Of a DNA stretch of 64,000 nt, positions 51,685-59,962 are shown piece by piece. The stretch spans positions 1 through 64,000 of the forward strand of contig CAYXFU010000006.1 of the NCBI GenBank assembly GCA_964464375.1. The letters run 5' to 3'. How positions within the stretch are numbered: the first letter of the stretch is position 1; each line of letters begins with the position of its first letter. The notes beneath the pieces are model-generated. The model saw only the letters and a list, made by a program, of their open reading frames with translations, made no database searches and was not told the DNA's origin. The position numbers were made by a program, and so were the translations under genes. This DNA comes from CAIOZA01 sp964464375. GTDB lineage: Bacteria > Bacteroidota > Ignavibacteria > Kapaibacteriales > UBA2268.

Positions 51685-52683
51685 CTAATTCCCTAGCAAT
51701 TTATTAATCTTGATCTTCAGTTTGTATGGTCTGAATATTCTGATCTTGTTAATCAGTTTCTTGATTCTGTAGGTAATCTCTAGTTTTGACTTTGTAACAT
51801 TTCTGGTCAGTGGACTGCTGCTGAAGATTTTGGAGCTGGTGGATATTGGTGTGATTGGTGCTTCGATTATATTTGCAAGCTTCACCCTGATCTTGTCGTT
51901 ATCAACAAATTCATTGATTTTATTATCTTCAAACCATGGCTGAGAGAGGTATTCTCTATAAATGTCTTCACTTTGATCAACCTGGATAATACGTTCTATT
52001 ACTTCATCCATAGAATTAAAATCATGATAGTTGATAAAGCTCTTTGCATTGAAATCCTTATCAACATGCGGATTGCCCCAATAAATCGGAATGCTGTTCA
52101 CGAGCATCGGTTCGAAGATTTTCTCGGTTGTATATCCTTTGGCAGATTCATTCTCGAATGCAATCGTGAACTTGTAGTCACTCATGAATTTAAGTTTATC
52201 CTTTATTGGTCTCCCGACATTATTATATAGTCTGCCGGCAGAGTCTACCTTTTTATACTTAGATAATTGCTTGAAAAATTTGTTTCTCGTCTCACAGTTT
52301 GGGTTAGAGTAGATAAAATTACAGAAATTTGTCTTCTGACTTATGATCTCGTCTGTGTTTTTGGGCTTTAACAGCTTGCTCACGTCATCGTACAGGGCAT
52401 AGAGTGGCAATCTAATGTTCCTTCCTTCGTGCCTCTCATAATCGAAAGAAATACTGAAATCGGTGTTCTTGAAGTCAGGGCTGATATTTTCTCCACTGAA
52501 GAAAATTCTCTTGCAGTTGAAGTATTGATGCTTAATACCAAAGACTGAATAAAAAAGAACATCAGGTTTATTATCCGTTAGCTCTAGATCGTATTCTTTG
52601 TTTAATAATTGTGTGAAGTAGTTGTCCGATAGGTTAAAGCTGGGCCAGAAATCAGTGAAATATATCTTTAGCTTTTTTCTCAT
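51685..52683 (-). CDS. Glycosyltransferase family 10 (fucosyltransferase-like)
   Basis: 332 residues. The GT10 donor-binding motif is clear: YKFTIAFENESAKGYTTEKI, followed by FEPMLVNSIPIYWGNP. Before it are RIFFSGENISPDF and a SGRLYNN-like segment. The C-terminus is rich in Lys and Arg (RIKKLINKIRIFRPYKLKIKI), as in bacterial enzymes that sit on the membrane surface. Bacterial members put fucose in alpha-1,3/4 linkage on O-antigen or glycoproteins. No other polysaccharide genes adjoin it. Confidence 0.88.
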   Translation of the reverse strand: MRKKLKIYFTDFWPSFNLSDNYFTQLLNKEYDLELTDNKPDVLFYSVFGIKHQYFNCKRIFFSGENISPDFKNTDFSISFDYERHEGRNIRLPLYALYDDVSKLLKPKNTDEIISQKTNFCNFIYSNPNCETRNKFFKQLSKYKKVDSAGRLYNNVGRPIKDKLKFMSDYKFTIAFENESAKGYTTEKIFEPMLVNSIPIYWGNPHVDKDFNAKSFINYHDFNSMDEVIERIIQVDQSEDIYREYLSQPWFEDNKINEFVDNDKIRVKLANIIEAPITPISTSSKIFSSSPLTRNVTKSKLEITYRIKKLINKIRIFRPYKLKIKINKLLGN

Positions 52684-52708
52684 AAAATTAAATAAAACTC
52701 AGATACTA

Positions 52709-53113
52709 TTAGGAACCCATCTCTGTGATGATTTCGTATTCTTGTTCTGATAAAGGGATTACTGATAATCTTGAATTTCTGACAAGACCAATGTCTTTCA
52801 GTCTGCTGTCCGCTTTGATCTGAAAGAGAGTTACAGGTTTCTTGAGCTTCTTGCCAACAGTAACTTCTACGGCTACCCATCCTTCATCGGTGCTTGTTTT
52901 ATCTGGAAAGGCTTCCTTTATTATCTTTGCCGTACCTATTATTGCTTTGTCGCTGTTGCTGTGATAGATAAGCGCTTTGTCATTTTTCTGCATAGCATTA
53001 AGATTGATTCTAGCCTGATAATTTCTCACACCGTCCCAGGTTGTGGTTTTGTCCTTCGCAAGCGAATCCCAGCCGTAGGATTCCGGATCGCTCTTCAATA
53101 TCCAATATCCCAT
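52709..53113 (-). CDS. EVE-domain protein
   Basis: 134 residues, the whole being one EVE (PUA-like) domain: WILKSDPESYGWDSLAKDKTTTWDGVRNYQARINL…AMQKNDKALIYHSNSDKAIIGTAKII…GWVAVEVTVGKKLKKPVTLFQIK. The family (human THYN1 relatives) binds modified nucleobases in DNA or RNA. It lies 2 bases after the lipoprotein gene, in one transcript with it and perhaps with the GT10 gene. Confidence 0.9.
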   Translation of the reverse strand: MGYWILKSDPESYGWDSLAKDKTTTWDGVRNYQARINLNAMQKNDKALIYHSNSDKAIIGTAKIIKEAFPDKTSTDEGWVAVEVTVGKKLKKPVTLFQIKADSRLKDIGLVRNSRLSVIPLSEQEYEIITEMGS

Positions 53114-53115
53114 GT

Positions 53116-53661
53116 TTATTGTAATGCCTTTAGTACTAAATCTTCTATTGTATAGGCAGTATTATTAATCAGGTTAAAATAATTTAATGAATCCATAACC
53201 GAATATTTGAATTTTGAACCAACCATCAGGCAAAGGCTTGGCAGTTTATTGACGGTATATTTATCCATGTAAGGATGTTTATCTCTTTCACCAATCATTG
53301 TGAATATTCCATATTGCGTTTCCTTTATTCCGGCAGATTGAAGTACCTTCATTGTAGCGGGAAAGTCTTGTTGAGTACCTACACATGCGCATGATGGATT
53401 GACAAACATGATGAAATATAAAGAATCCTGACTTAGTAGAGAAGAAATCTGACTTACCTTAATCAGATTTGGAGTATAAGAATTATAATACTGATCGAAC
53501 CACTCGAATCCGGGCGTAGTTCTAAGAGTACTCAACTGTGTCAGGTGTGCATCTCTGGGCTCAGACGTATTACTGCATGAACCCAGTAGAAGCATACTGA
53601 AAACAAATAAAAACAAAGCATTTAGTCTTTGCAATATAAATGATAGGTTGTTCAGTTTCAT
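53116..53661 (-). CDS. Lipoprotein with thioredoxin-like features
   Basis: 181 residues from the ATG at 53661 (GGTGA upstream); an in-frame ATG at 53679 is less well placed. The lipobox is LLGSC. The centre has SLYFIMFVNPSCACVGTQQDFPATMKVLQSAG and VNKLPSLCLMVGSKF, which look like a thioredoxin fold with C-x-C instead of C-x-x-C. Probably a periplasm-facing lipoprotein. Redox function is a guess. Confidence 0.6.
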   Translation of the reverse strand: MKLNNLSFILQRLNALFLFVFSMLLLGSCSNTSEPRDAHLTQLSTLRTTPGFEWFDQYYNSYTPNLIKVSQISSLLSQDSLYFIMFVNPSCACVGTQQDFPATMKVLQSAGIKETQYGIFTMIGERDKHPYMDKYTVNKLPSLCLMVGSKFKYSVMDSLNYFNLINNTAYTIEDLVLKALQ

Positions 53662-53747
53662 AAATTCACCATTAAGCATAGTTATTCAATATCGATTTCT
53701 AATGCAATAGACGAATCAATCGTAAAAATTTGTTATTTAAGAAGAAA

Positions 53748-54191
53748 CTAACCGCGCATTTTGTCCAGCAGTTCGTTTACCATCTGTGATTCTTTAACAG
53801 TTAATGCCGTCAACAAATCATCCAGTTCTAAGCCATCAAGCACTTTTAGAAGAGCAAGACCTTTGTCAGTAATGGTAACATCGACACGTCTTCTGTCGAT
53901 ATCATTCATCTGTCTGTCAACAAAACCTTTGCCAAGCAATTTATCAACGAGTCTGGATGCATTCGACATTCTGTCGAGCATCCTGGCTTGGAGAAGCATA
54001 ATTGTGGATGTTTTAGGTCTCTGTCCGCGTAGAATTCTCAAAATATTGAACTGTTGGGGAGTAAGATTGTGTTTTTTTAGCAATCTAACGGATTTCTGGT
54101 TTATCCAGTTTCCTGTATAGATTATATTAATCAAAAGCTTCTGATGTTCGCTTTTGAATGTGGTTTGCTGGATTTCTTCTTCTAATTTCAT
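53748..54191 (-). CDS. MarR-family transcriptional regulator
   Basis: 147 residues. Winged-helix core: LLKKHNLTPQQFNILRILRGQRPKTSTIMLLQARMLDRMSNASRLVDKLLGKGFVDRQMNDIDRRRVDVTITDKGLALLKVLD. MarR proteins bind palindromic operators as dimers and respond to small ligands. It stands alone between a lipoprotein gene and the Mor-like regulator; its target is unknown. Confidence 0.92.
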   Translation of the reverse strand: MKLEEEIQQTTFKSEHQKLLINIIYTGNWINQKSVRLLKKHNLTPQQFNILRILRGQRPKTSTIMLLQARMLDRMSNASRLVDKLLGKGFVDRQMNDIDRRRVDVTITDKGLALLKVLDGLELDDLLTALTVKESQMVNELLDKMRG

Positions 54192-54276
54192 ATTGCGTCT
54201 TTCGAAATATTTTTGAATAATCTATGTTATCACGTTTAATTCAATTGGATATTATTAATTATTTTACAATATAGAT

Positions 54277-54567
54277 TTATTTTCTTTCCCGACATATTTT
54301 CTTAAGATATTGCTCTGATACCTTCAGATCTTTTGCAAGGATCTTTACCGGTTTGTCCTTGTTTTCTTTTATATAGCGGCTAACAAATCCATCCAGTCTG
54401 CTGAGTTTGGGTATGTAGAATCCCATTCCCGGAAACTGACGCAGCATCTGCCTCACTGATTCTAATCCGCAAATGTCAGACATTAATTGTAAATCTGGTG
54501 TTAAATCTTTTTCTCCAACTAAGTTGAAGATATCTGTTTCATTCGATTGATTGATGCCCTTACTCAT
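54277..54567 (-). CDS. Small regulator resembling phage Mor/C activators
   Basis: 96 residues from the ATG at 54567, which follows AGGTGG; a GTG at 54576 overlaps that ribosome site. The pattern LMSDICGLESVRQMLRQFPGMGFYIPKLSRLDGFVSRYIKENKD…ILAKDLKVSEQYLKKICRE resembles the Mu Mor dimerisation domain (…YIPK…) plus helix-turn-helix (LAKDLKVSEQYLKKI). It is divergent from the split repressor genes at 54738. Similarity is by eye only. Confidence 0.6.
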   Translation of the reverse strand: MSKGINQSNETDIFNLVGEKDLTPDLQLMSDICGLESVRQMLRQFPGMGFYIPKLSRLDGFVSRYIKENKDKPVKILAKDLKVSEQYLKKICRERK

Positions 54568-54737
54568 TTTTTCCACCTAATATAATTTTTTGAAATTCTG
54601 TAATAGTTTTTTATTTGTTTATAATCGAAATAATCATTAATTTTGAATTGTAATTACTACATAAAATCAATGTAAATTCTACTGCAAATATAAGCAGAAA
54701 ATACATATTCACAAAATTATTTTTATTTATTTAAAAT
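54568..54737. promoter_or_regulatory. Divergent control region between the Mor-like and HTH regulator genes
   Basis: 170 AT-rich bases. It contains a promoter for the rightward genes (54614-54645), the palindrome GTAATTAC at about 54649-54657, and a broken inverted repeat with CTGC/GCAG arms around an AAATATAA core at about 54680-54697. These may be operators for the neighbouring regulators. Confidence 0.4.
54614..54645 (+). promoter_or_regulatory. Bacteroidota-type promoter for the split repressor genes
   Basis: TTTG at 54614-54617, a 20-base spacer and TAATTTTG at 54638-54645, an exact match to the -33/-7 consensus. The leader before the ATG at 54738 would be about 85 bases. Confidence 0.62.
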
Positions 54738-55163
54738 ATGGATAATTTAATCAGAGATGCAGGCATCAGACTACGTGAAGTGAGACATATCTTCAATGAG
54801 GGAGATAAGCTCTCAGCTAAGCAGTTCGCTTACCTGCTTGACGAAACTCAGGACAGAATCCTGAATTACGAGAACGGACGTGCCGCTATATCGCTTCAGT
54901 TGCTGGTGAACCTATACCACAGAGGTGTCAATCCTGTTTATATACTAACAGGTGAGGGTGATATATTTGCTGAAAATGAAGCTGGTAAAGTTATGAAAGC
55001 AAAGATAAAATTGGCTAATAACCGGCTTACTAATGTCCTCCCTATTAATAATCTTGAAGGTCTGTCTATAGGCGAAATGCTGATGAGAGCTGAGCAGTAC
55101 AGTGCCGCTGCAGGCGACATACTGAAAATTCTCAAGGAGAAATCTGCAGAAAGTAAGGACTGA
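54738..55163 (+). CDS. CI-like helix-turn-helix DNA-binding protein
   Basis: 141 residues. HTH at about 25-60 (LSAKQFAYLLDETQDRILNYENGRAAISLQLLVNLYHRGVNPVYILTGEGDIF). The closing NPVYILTGEG phrase is typical of phage CI-type repressors. The C-terminal third is a probable coiled helix. Phage CI proteins normally continue into an S24 peptidase domain; here that domain is a separate gene 2 bases downstream. An exact Bacteroidota-type promoter lies upstream. Confidence 0.82.
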   Translation: MDNLIRDAGIRLREVRHIFNEGDKLSAKQFAYLLDETQDRILNYENGRAAISLQLLVNLYHRGVNPVYILTGEGDIFAENEAGKVMKAKIKLANNRLTNVLPINNLEGLSIGEMLMRAEQYSAAAGDILKILKEKSAESKD

Positions 55164-55165
55164 CG

Positions 55166-55789
55166 ATGCTAAGAGTTGAATATAAAAATATTCTTTCACA
55201 ATCTAGCGATCACATGCTTTATCAAATGCTGAAATCAACTCTTAGTGCCCAATATTTAGGTTTGAGCTATTCAGAGTGGAAGCTGGAAGCTCTTGCTGAA
55301 GAATGTTATCAGCGGGATAAAGAGACTCTCTACACTTCAGCAATGGAAGATGCTGCTTATATAGCCAATAAATTGATTATGGGTTCTAGCAGCCTCTATG
55401 TAGATGAGATTTACAGACCGGAGCTGATGTCACCGGAAGAAGCAAGAGAAATTTTTGCTAATACTTCAGGAAAATCCGACTCCATCGAAAATCTTATTGG
55501 AATTACACCTGATAAGTTATTCATCTGCAAGGTAACAGGTGAGTCCATGATAGAGGAAGATATTCATAACGGGGATGTACTGATTGTTGATCGAACAGCC
55601 GATGTTAGTGATGGACGTGTGATCGTGGCAGAGCTTAATAAAGTGCTGTTTGTGAAAAGATTGAGGATAATCGATGGTGGAAGATGGTTATTTTCGGGTA
55701 ATCCAAATTTTGCACCGGTTAAAATCGAGAAGGAAATGGAGTTGAATGTAATTGGAGTTGTTAAAATGACACTGCATTCAGTTAATTAA
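55166..55789 (+). CDS. S24 (LexA/UmuD-like) peptidase-domain protein
   Basis: 207 residues. The C-terminal S24 domain has KVTGESMIEEDIHNGDVLIVDR with Ser127 and VLFVKRL with Lys164. Their spacing of 37 equals that of the LexA Ser-Lys dyad. The first 90 residues are unlike a LexA winged helix and are unassigned. The usual Ala-Gly or Cys-Gly cleavage site is not evident before Ser127. Paired with the HTH gene just upstream it makes a CI/LexA-type repressor in two chains, perhaps responsive to RecA/DNA damage. Confidence 0.88.
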   Translation: MLRVEYKNILSQSSDHMLYQMLKSTLSAQYLGLSYSEWKLEALAEECYQRDKETLYTSAMEDAAYIANKLIMGSSSLYVDEIYRPELMSPEEAREIFANTSGKSDSIENLIGITPDKLFICKVTGESMIEEDIHNGDVLIVDRTADVSDGRVIVAELNKVLFVKRLRIIDGGRWLFSGNPNFAPVKIEKEMELNVIGVVKMTLHSVN

Positions 55790-55798
55790 TAATTTTTG

Positions 55799-55995
55799 CA
55801 GGCTGTCATTCTCGCGAAAGCGTGAATCCATCAGTCTTTACGCATACAAAATGCATGTCATTCTGAACGTAGTGAAGAATCCATGTATTCGTCTTTTCCA
55901 GTTAAACAGCCTGGATTCATCAGTCGCTACGCTCCATCTGAATGACAAGTTATATAATTTTCACAAAGTCTCGAAGGTGCGAATCCATTTGTATT
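55799..55995. repeat. Cluster of GTCATTC-type palindromic repeats
   Basis: Four units: GTCATTCTCGC…GTGAATCCA (55805), GTCATTCTGAACGTAGTGAA with GAATCC (55857-55882), an inverted unit ending CTGAATGACA (about 55911-55948), and a degraded unit AGTCTCGAAGGTGCGAATCC (about 55966-55987). Same layout as 15726 and 19224. Confidence 0.75.
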
Positions 55996-56027
55996 AGAAT
56001 AATTTTAAAAAAACAATAAGCAAACAC

Positions 56028-56309
56028 ATGTTAAAAATCGATATTAATTTTGAAGCAAATACTTACGATGACATGCCGCCAGAGCACAAGAGCGGCGATG
56101 AGCTTGCTTTGTGGATACTTGAGAATGCGGCAGGGAAGATGAATTATATCCCAAAATATAGCGATCGTGAGGTCAATATCGGTGCCCGCTACCTGATCAA
56201 TCATGGCTATCTGCGAGGTACAGTCCTGGGTTGGGAGCATTGCAGCTGGTCACGTCTTACCCGGAAAGGCGATTATCTGAGAGAAATGCTGAAACTAATC
56301 GATAATTGA
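56028..56309 (+). CDS. Small hypothetical protein, winged-helix-like
   Basis: 93 residues: DMPPEHKSGDELALWILENAAGKMNYIPKYSDREVNIGARYLINHGYLRGTVLGWEHCSWSRLTRKGDYLREMLK. The end pattern (YLINHGYL…SRLTRKGDYL) resembles a winged helix in which the 'LT-x-KG' wing closes the domain. Base composition is less AT-rich than the following gene. Family not recognised; a DNA-binding role is only a suggestion. Confidence 0.6.
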   Translation: MLKIDINFEANTYDDMPPEHKSGDELALWILENAAGKMNYIPKYSDREVNIGARYLINHGYLRGTVLGWEHCSWSRLTRKGDYLREMLKLIDN

Positions 56310-56431
56310 AAATTAAGAATTTACAGCAAATACGAATAAACAGAAATAAATGAATTATATACTTAAATCTATGTAACTTTTTGTATTATATTGTGTTTTG
56401 TAATAAATACTTTTATCAATATTAAGAATTT

Positions 56432-58597
56432 ATGAAAAAGCTCATCATCATACTAACATTTCTAATCTCTGTATCAGCCCTCAAAGCTGCTGAGCCTTTC
56501 TTCGAATATATAGGCGGTCCCAATGGTGGTACAACCTTAAAATTGGTAATTTCACAAACGAATACTTTGTATTTAGGTTCTCGTAATGGTCTATTTAAGT
56601 CAACAAATTCAGGTAAGAATTGGATTCAGATATTTAATTATGGAACTGTGCAGCATTTTAGTGTTTATAATGATAGCATAATTGCTATTTCTTCAGGTTA
56701 CTTGTCAGGTGGGGAATTATTCATTACAACAAATGGAGGTATTTCCTGGATAAACAAAAAGGAGGTTATACATTGTAATACTTATCCACCAGTTGATTTG
56801 ATATTTGATAATCAAAAAACGCTTTTTTGTAGGTGTGACAATTCATCAGAGGAAATACTTAGTTTATACACTAGTACTAACCTAGGTAAAAGTTTCAACA
56901 AAAAAACATTCAATTTCGATTCATTAAAATATCCGCAAGTTTTTACAAGTGATATAAAGAAAATTGAAGATAAAATTTATCAGTGTTTCAATATTTATGA
57001 TACATACACACGCAAGAAGAATAATTTTATCGCCAAAATTGATAGTTCTTTGAATTTGGAAATTATTTTTAAAATTCCAGAATTAGCCTATTGCTGGGAA
57101 ACATTTAGTGATAGCCATTATATTATTGGAACAGAAAATGGAATATTAATAACTAAAAATAAAGGAACTGATTGGGAAAGTGCAAATATTATTGGGCCTA
57201 TCAGATGTTTAACTAAAATTTCAACAAATGAAATATTAGCTTTAGGACTTGAGTCGATATATTTAAGTGGTAATAATGGAATGTCATGGAATAGAATATA
57301 TAATTTGAGAAGTATTGATAAAGAAATATATTATTTTGAAAAAATATATCATGGAAATGGAGATACAGTTTATGCAACCGGTAATGGTTTTTATATCTCT
57401 ATAGATAAAGGATTAACCTGGGATTTATCTAATAAAGGATTAAACGCAATCAATATTCAGGATTTAGCATTTGATGAAATGGAGAATGTATTCTGTGCTA
57501 CTTATAATGGTGTATATAAATCTGAAAATTACGGGAAGACATGGGAAGCTTCAGGTTTATTTGGTTTCCTTTTAAGTTGCATTACTTTAAGTAATAAAGG
57601 TGATATTTTTACTTCAGGAAATTACAACGGAATTGGTGTCGCAAGATCAACAGATGGAGGTGCGAGTTGGTCAATTTTTACAGAAGGTCTAATAATGAAT
57701 TTAAATTTTAACCCACGACCTATTAATGACTTATATATTAATAATAAAGGATATGTTTTTGCAGGAGATGGAGGAGGGAATAATATATTTATTTCAAAAG
57801 ATAATGGGACAACATGGAATCTTTATAAAGATGCTATTGGTTCAAACTATTTTACTTTAAACAATCAAGGGTATTTGTTTGGTTCGGGAGGCCCTCCCTT
57901 GCAAATTTCAATGTCCACTGATGATGGTGAAACTTGGAGTAGTGTATTATTTAGTAGTGGGTTTGATATTAGTTGCATGAATGGAATTAAATCTATTAAT
58001 TTTACTAAACGAAAGCCTTATGGGACTTCTTCATGTGGGTATTCAACAAAAGACAATGGATTATCTTGGTCAAAAGATAAATTACCTGATACAAAATTTC
58101 CAATCGCTTTTGTTGACTCCTTGGACAATTACTATTATTACAATGGTCGGAACGATCAATACATCTTTTATACTTCTTCTGATCAAGGTTTAAACTGGGA
58201 TACCTTAAATACTGGTATTTTTCATTATATTTATAATAATCCGATTACTAAAATATTTGTTTCTCCCAATGGATATATATTCATTGCTGTTGAAAACGGA
58301 GGTCTTTATAGATCCAGGAAACGATTTGTTTCAGTGGAAGAAAATTCAAAACGGAGCAATGAGATAGTTGTAACACCCAATCCAGCAACGGATTTCATTG
58401 AAATATCTGTCATCAACCCCATGCTTAAGCATGGGGTTGAATACTTAGACATCAAAATCTTAAATATTTATGGTCAAACTGTATTGTCTGTAGGGGTTCA
58501 AAATCTTGAACCCCTCCGAGTCGATGTTTCTGGCTTAGCAACCGGCATCTATTTTGTTAGAATCGGGGATAAAGTAAGTAAATTTATAAAGTTGTAA
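56432..58597 (+). CDS. Secreted BNR/YCF48-type propeller protein with T9SS sorting domain
   Basis: 721 residues; signal peptide MKKLIIILTFLISVSALKAA. Residues about 25-630 contain many Asp-box units (STNSGKNWIQIF, TTNGGISWINKK, TKNKGTDWESAN, STDGGASWSIFTEG, SKDNGTTWNLYKD, STDDGETWSSV, SSDQGLNWDTL), the mark of BNR or YCF48-like beta-propellers. From about 647 follows a type A sorting domain (VTPNPATDFIEIS…GIYFVRIGDKVSKFIKL) with two palindromic insertions of types not seen in the other genes. It is probably displayed at the surface; ligand unknown. An upstream motif is shared with the sigma-factor gene at 34210. Confidence 0.88.
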   Translation: MKKLIIILTFLISVSALKAAEPFFEYIGGPNGGTTLKLVISQTNTLYLGSRNGLFKSTNSGKNWIQIFNYGTVQHFSVYNDSIIAISSGYLSGGELFITTNGGISWINKKEVIHCNTYPPVDLIFDNQKTLFCRCDNSSEEILSLYTSTNLGKSFNKKTFNFDSLKYPQVFTSDIKKIEDKIYQCFNIYDTYTRKKNNFIAKIDSSLNLEIIFKIPELAYCWETFSDSHYIIGTENGILITKNKGTDWESANIIGPIRCLTKISTNEILALGLESIYLSGNNGMSWNRIYNLRSIDKEIYYFEKIYHGNGDTVYATGNGFYISIDKGLTWDLSNKGLNAINIQDLAFDEMENVFCATYNGVYKSENYGKTWEASGLFGFLLSCITLSNKGDIFTSGNYNGIGVARSTDGGASWSIFTEGLIMNLNFNPRPINDLYINNKGYVFAGDGGGNNIFISKDNGTTWNLYKDAIGSNYFTLNNQGYLFGSGGPPLQISMSTDDGETWSSVLFSSGFDISCMNGIKSINFTKRKPYGTSSCGYSTKDNGLSWSKDKLPDTKFPIAFVDSLDNYYYYNGRNDQYIFYTSSDQGLNWDTLNTGIFHYIYNNPITKIFVSPNGYIFIAVENGGLYRSRKRFVSVEENSKRSNEIVVTPNPATDFIEISVINPMLKHGVEYLDIKILNIYGQTVLSVGVQNLEPLRVDVSGLATGIYFVRIGDKVSKFIKL
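58413..58440. repeat. In-frame perfect palindrome in T9SS sorting domain, site 1
   Basis: Perfect 28-base palindrome with arms TCAACCCCATGCTT and complement, translated as INPMLKHGVE after EISV. A third unrelated sequence at site 1. Confidence 0.92.
58492..58515. repeat. In-frame palindrome in T9SS sorting domain, site 2
   Basis: Arms AGGGGTTCAA / TTGAACCCCT with loop AATC, translated within VGVQNLEPLR. It begins after the same TCTGT as the site 2 insertions at 2086 and 16980. Confidence 0.9.
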
Positions 58598-58732
58598 CAT
58601 GGCTTTAGAACTCCCTATCCAAGCATATAGATGGTCGGGGTGAGGTTGGCACACGATTCCGGTAGGGCCACATTGCATGTGCCCTCAACCATACAGGATT
58701 CATGCAATTAATCCTACAATACATGATTTATA
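58598..58732. repeat. Dispersed intergenic repeat, copy B
   Basis: Matches 17150-17278 in order (CATGGCT, GGTCGGGGTGAGGTTGG, ACATTGCATGTG, ACAGGATTCA, CTACAATACATGA). Both copies start within a few bases to tens of bases of the stop of a sorting-domain frame. Confidence 0.8.
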
Positions 58733-58835
58733 TAATTTTTATTTCCTTTTACATTCGATTTTCGGTGTTCGATATTCGATATTTGTATTAAACTGGACTC
58801 TTCTCATCGCTCAGAGAGACAATACTAAAAGTAGG

Positions 58836-59876
58836 CTATAATAATTCGACAATTGTGGAGATTATATCCTGGTACTTTGTCATTTTCGAGTGGGCATCGA
58901 ATGCCATAACACGATTAATAGTATCCGGCAAAATATCATCAGTTGGATCGAGAATAAGTGATTCTCCACCGGCAGTTTTGATAGCTTTCATTCCCATCAC
59001 GCCATCAATACCAACACCGGACATCATAACGGACATCGAGTCTTTTCCAAGATTTTCAGCGGCTGAAAACATGAGAATATCAGCAGAAGGACGCTTCTCG
59101 TTCACCTTTTCTGATATATAACATTCAATGCAGTATTTACCTTTTTGGTCGATGACTTTTACGTGAAAATCTCCGGGTGCTATTATCAACCGTCCCTGTT
59201 TCAGTTCGTCACCCTCATTTGCCTCCTTAACTTCCAGCACAGTCGCTTGATTCAGCCTGTCGGCAAAAGCTTTTGTGAATCCATGGGGCATATCAATTAT
59301 GGCAATCATGCATGGAAAATCAGCCGGAATGCTTGTTATAAATTTTCTGAATGGTTCAAGAGATCCTGTTCCAACTGAGAAAACAATAATCTTTTTGGAA
59401 GTAACTTTACTTATAACAATATCGTCCGGGAACTGCATTCTGCTAATTATTCGTTTCAGATTGTCAATGTTCGCTGTGCAGGCTGTTTTGATCTTCAGAA
59501 CGAGTTCAGGCAAAAGATCATCAATAGTAAAGGTAAGATAAGAGGTAGGCTTAGAGACAAAATCGAATGCACCGAGTTCCATTGCTTTAATAACATCAAG
59601 TTTACCCTTCTGAGTAGGGAAAGTCGTAGCTATAATAGGCATTGGCTGGATTAACATAGTTTGGTTTAACAAATTAAGTCCTTCGAGATGAGGCATGCCA
59701 ATATCGAGAATCATTACGTCGGGTTTTTTAGTCTGGACTATATCAAAAGCATCATGAAGCTTGTTTGTATAGAAAATTGGTTCAAATCCTTCGACTTCTT
59801 TGAGAGCATCAAAAATAACTTTGGCTGTATCGATTGAAGAATCAACTACCAGTATTTTTATTTTTTTATCATCCAT
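58836..59876 (-). CDS. CheB-like protein that has lost its catalytic Ser and His
   Basis: 346 residues from the ATG at 59876; alternative starts lie at 59885 and 59930. Residues 1-120 are a receiver domain with phospho-acceptor Asp58 (VMILDIGMP), Thr84/85 and Lys109 (VSKP). The acidic pair is reduced to one (VVDSS, Asp12). Residues about 160-345 align to the CheB methylesterase. The Salmonella triad Ser164/His190/Asp286 corresponds, with a constant offset of 5, to Gly169 (SVGTGS), Asp195 (IDMPHGF) and Asp291 (GVGIDG). Without Ser and His it should not cleave receptor methyl esters. No che or mcp genes are adjacent. It may act as a phosphorylation-controlled binding protein. Confidence 0.85.
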   Translation of the reverse strand: MDDKKIKILVVDSSIDTAKVIFDALKEVEGFEPIFYTNKLHDAFDIVQTKKPDVMILDIGMPHLEGLNLLNQTMLIQPMPIIATTFPTQKGKLDVIKAMELGAFDFVSKPTSYLTFTIDDLLPELVLKIKTACTANIDNLKRIISRMQFPDDIVISKVTSKKIIVFSVGTGSLEPFRKFITSIPADFPCMIAIIDMPHGFTKAFADRLNQATVLEVKEANEGDELKQGRLIIAPGDFHVKVIDQKGKYCIECYISEKVNEKRPSADILMFSAAENLGKDSMSVMMSGVGIDGVMGMKAIKTAGGESLILDPTDDILPDTINRVMAFDAHSKMTKYQDIISTIVELL

Positions 59877-59907
59877 TTTATACATACATTTACTAAAACT
59901 TTTTAAA

Positions 59908-59946
59908 AAAAAAGCTATCTGACATGTCATATATCGGATAGCTTTT
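59908..59946 (-). terminator. Intrinsic terminator of the transglycosylase gene
   Basis: Stem AAAAGCTATCTGA / TCGGATAGCTTTT (one G-T type pair) with an 11-base loop, followed by a T-run on the minus strand. Confidence 0.85.
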
Positions 59947-59962
59947 GTTAAAATTTAGAAGA

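Noticed and set aside
54277..55789. Prophage
   Set aside because: Mor-like, CI-like and S24 genes are present, but no integrase, capsid, tail, lysis or packaging gene, nor attachment-site repeats, were seen nearby.
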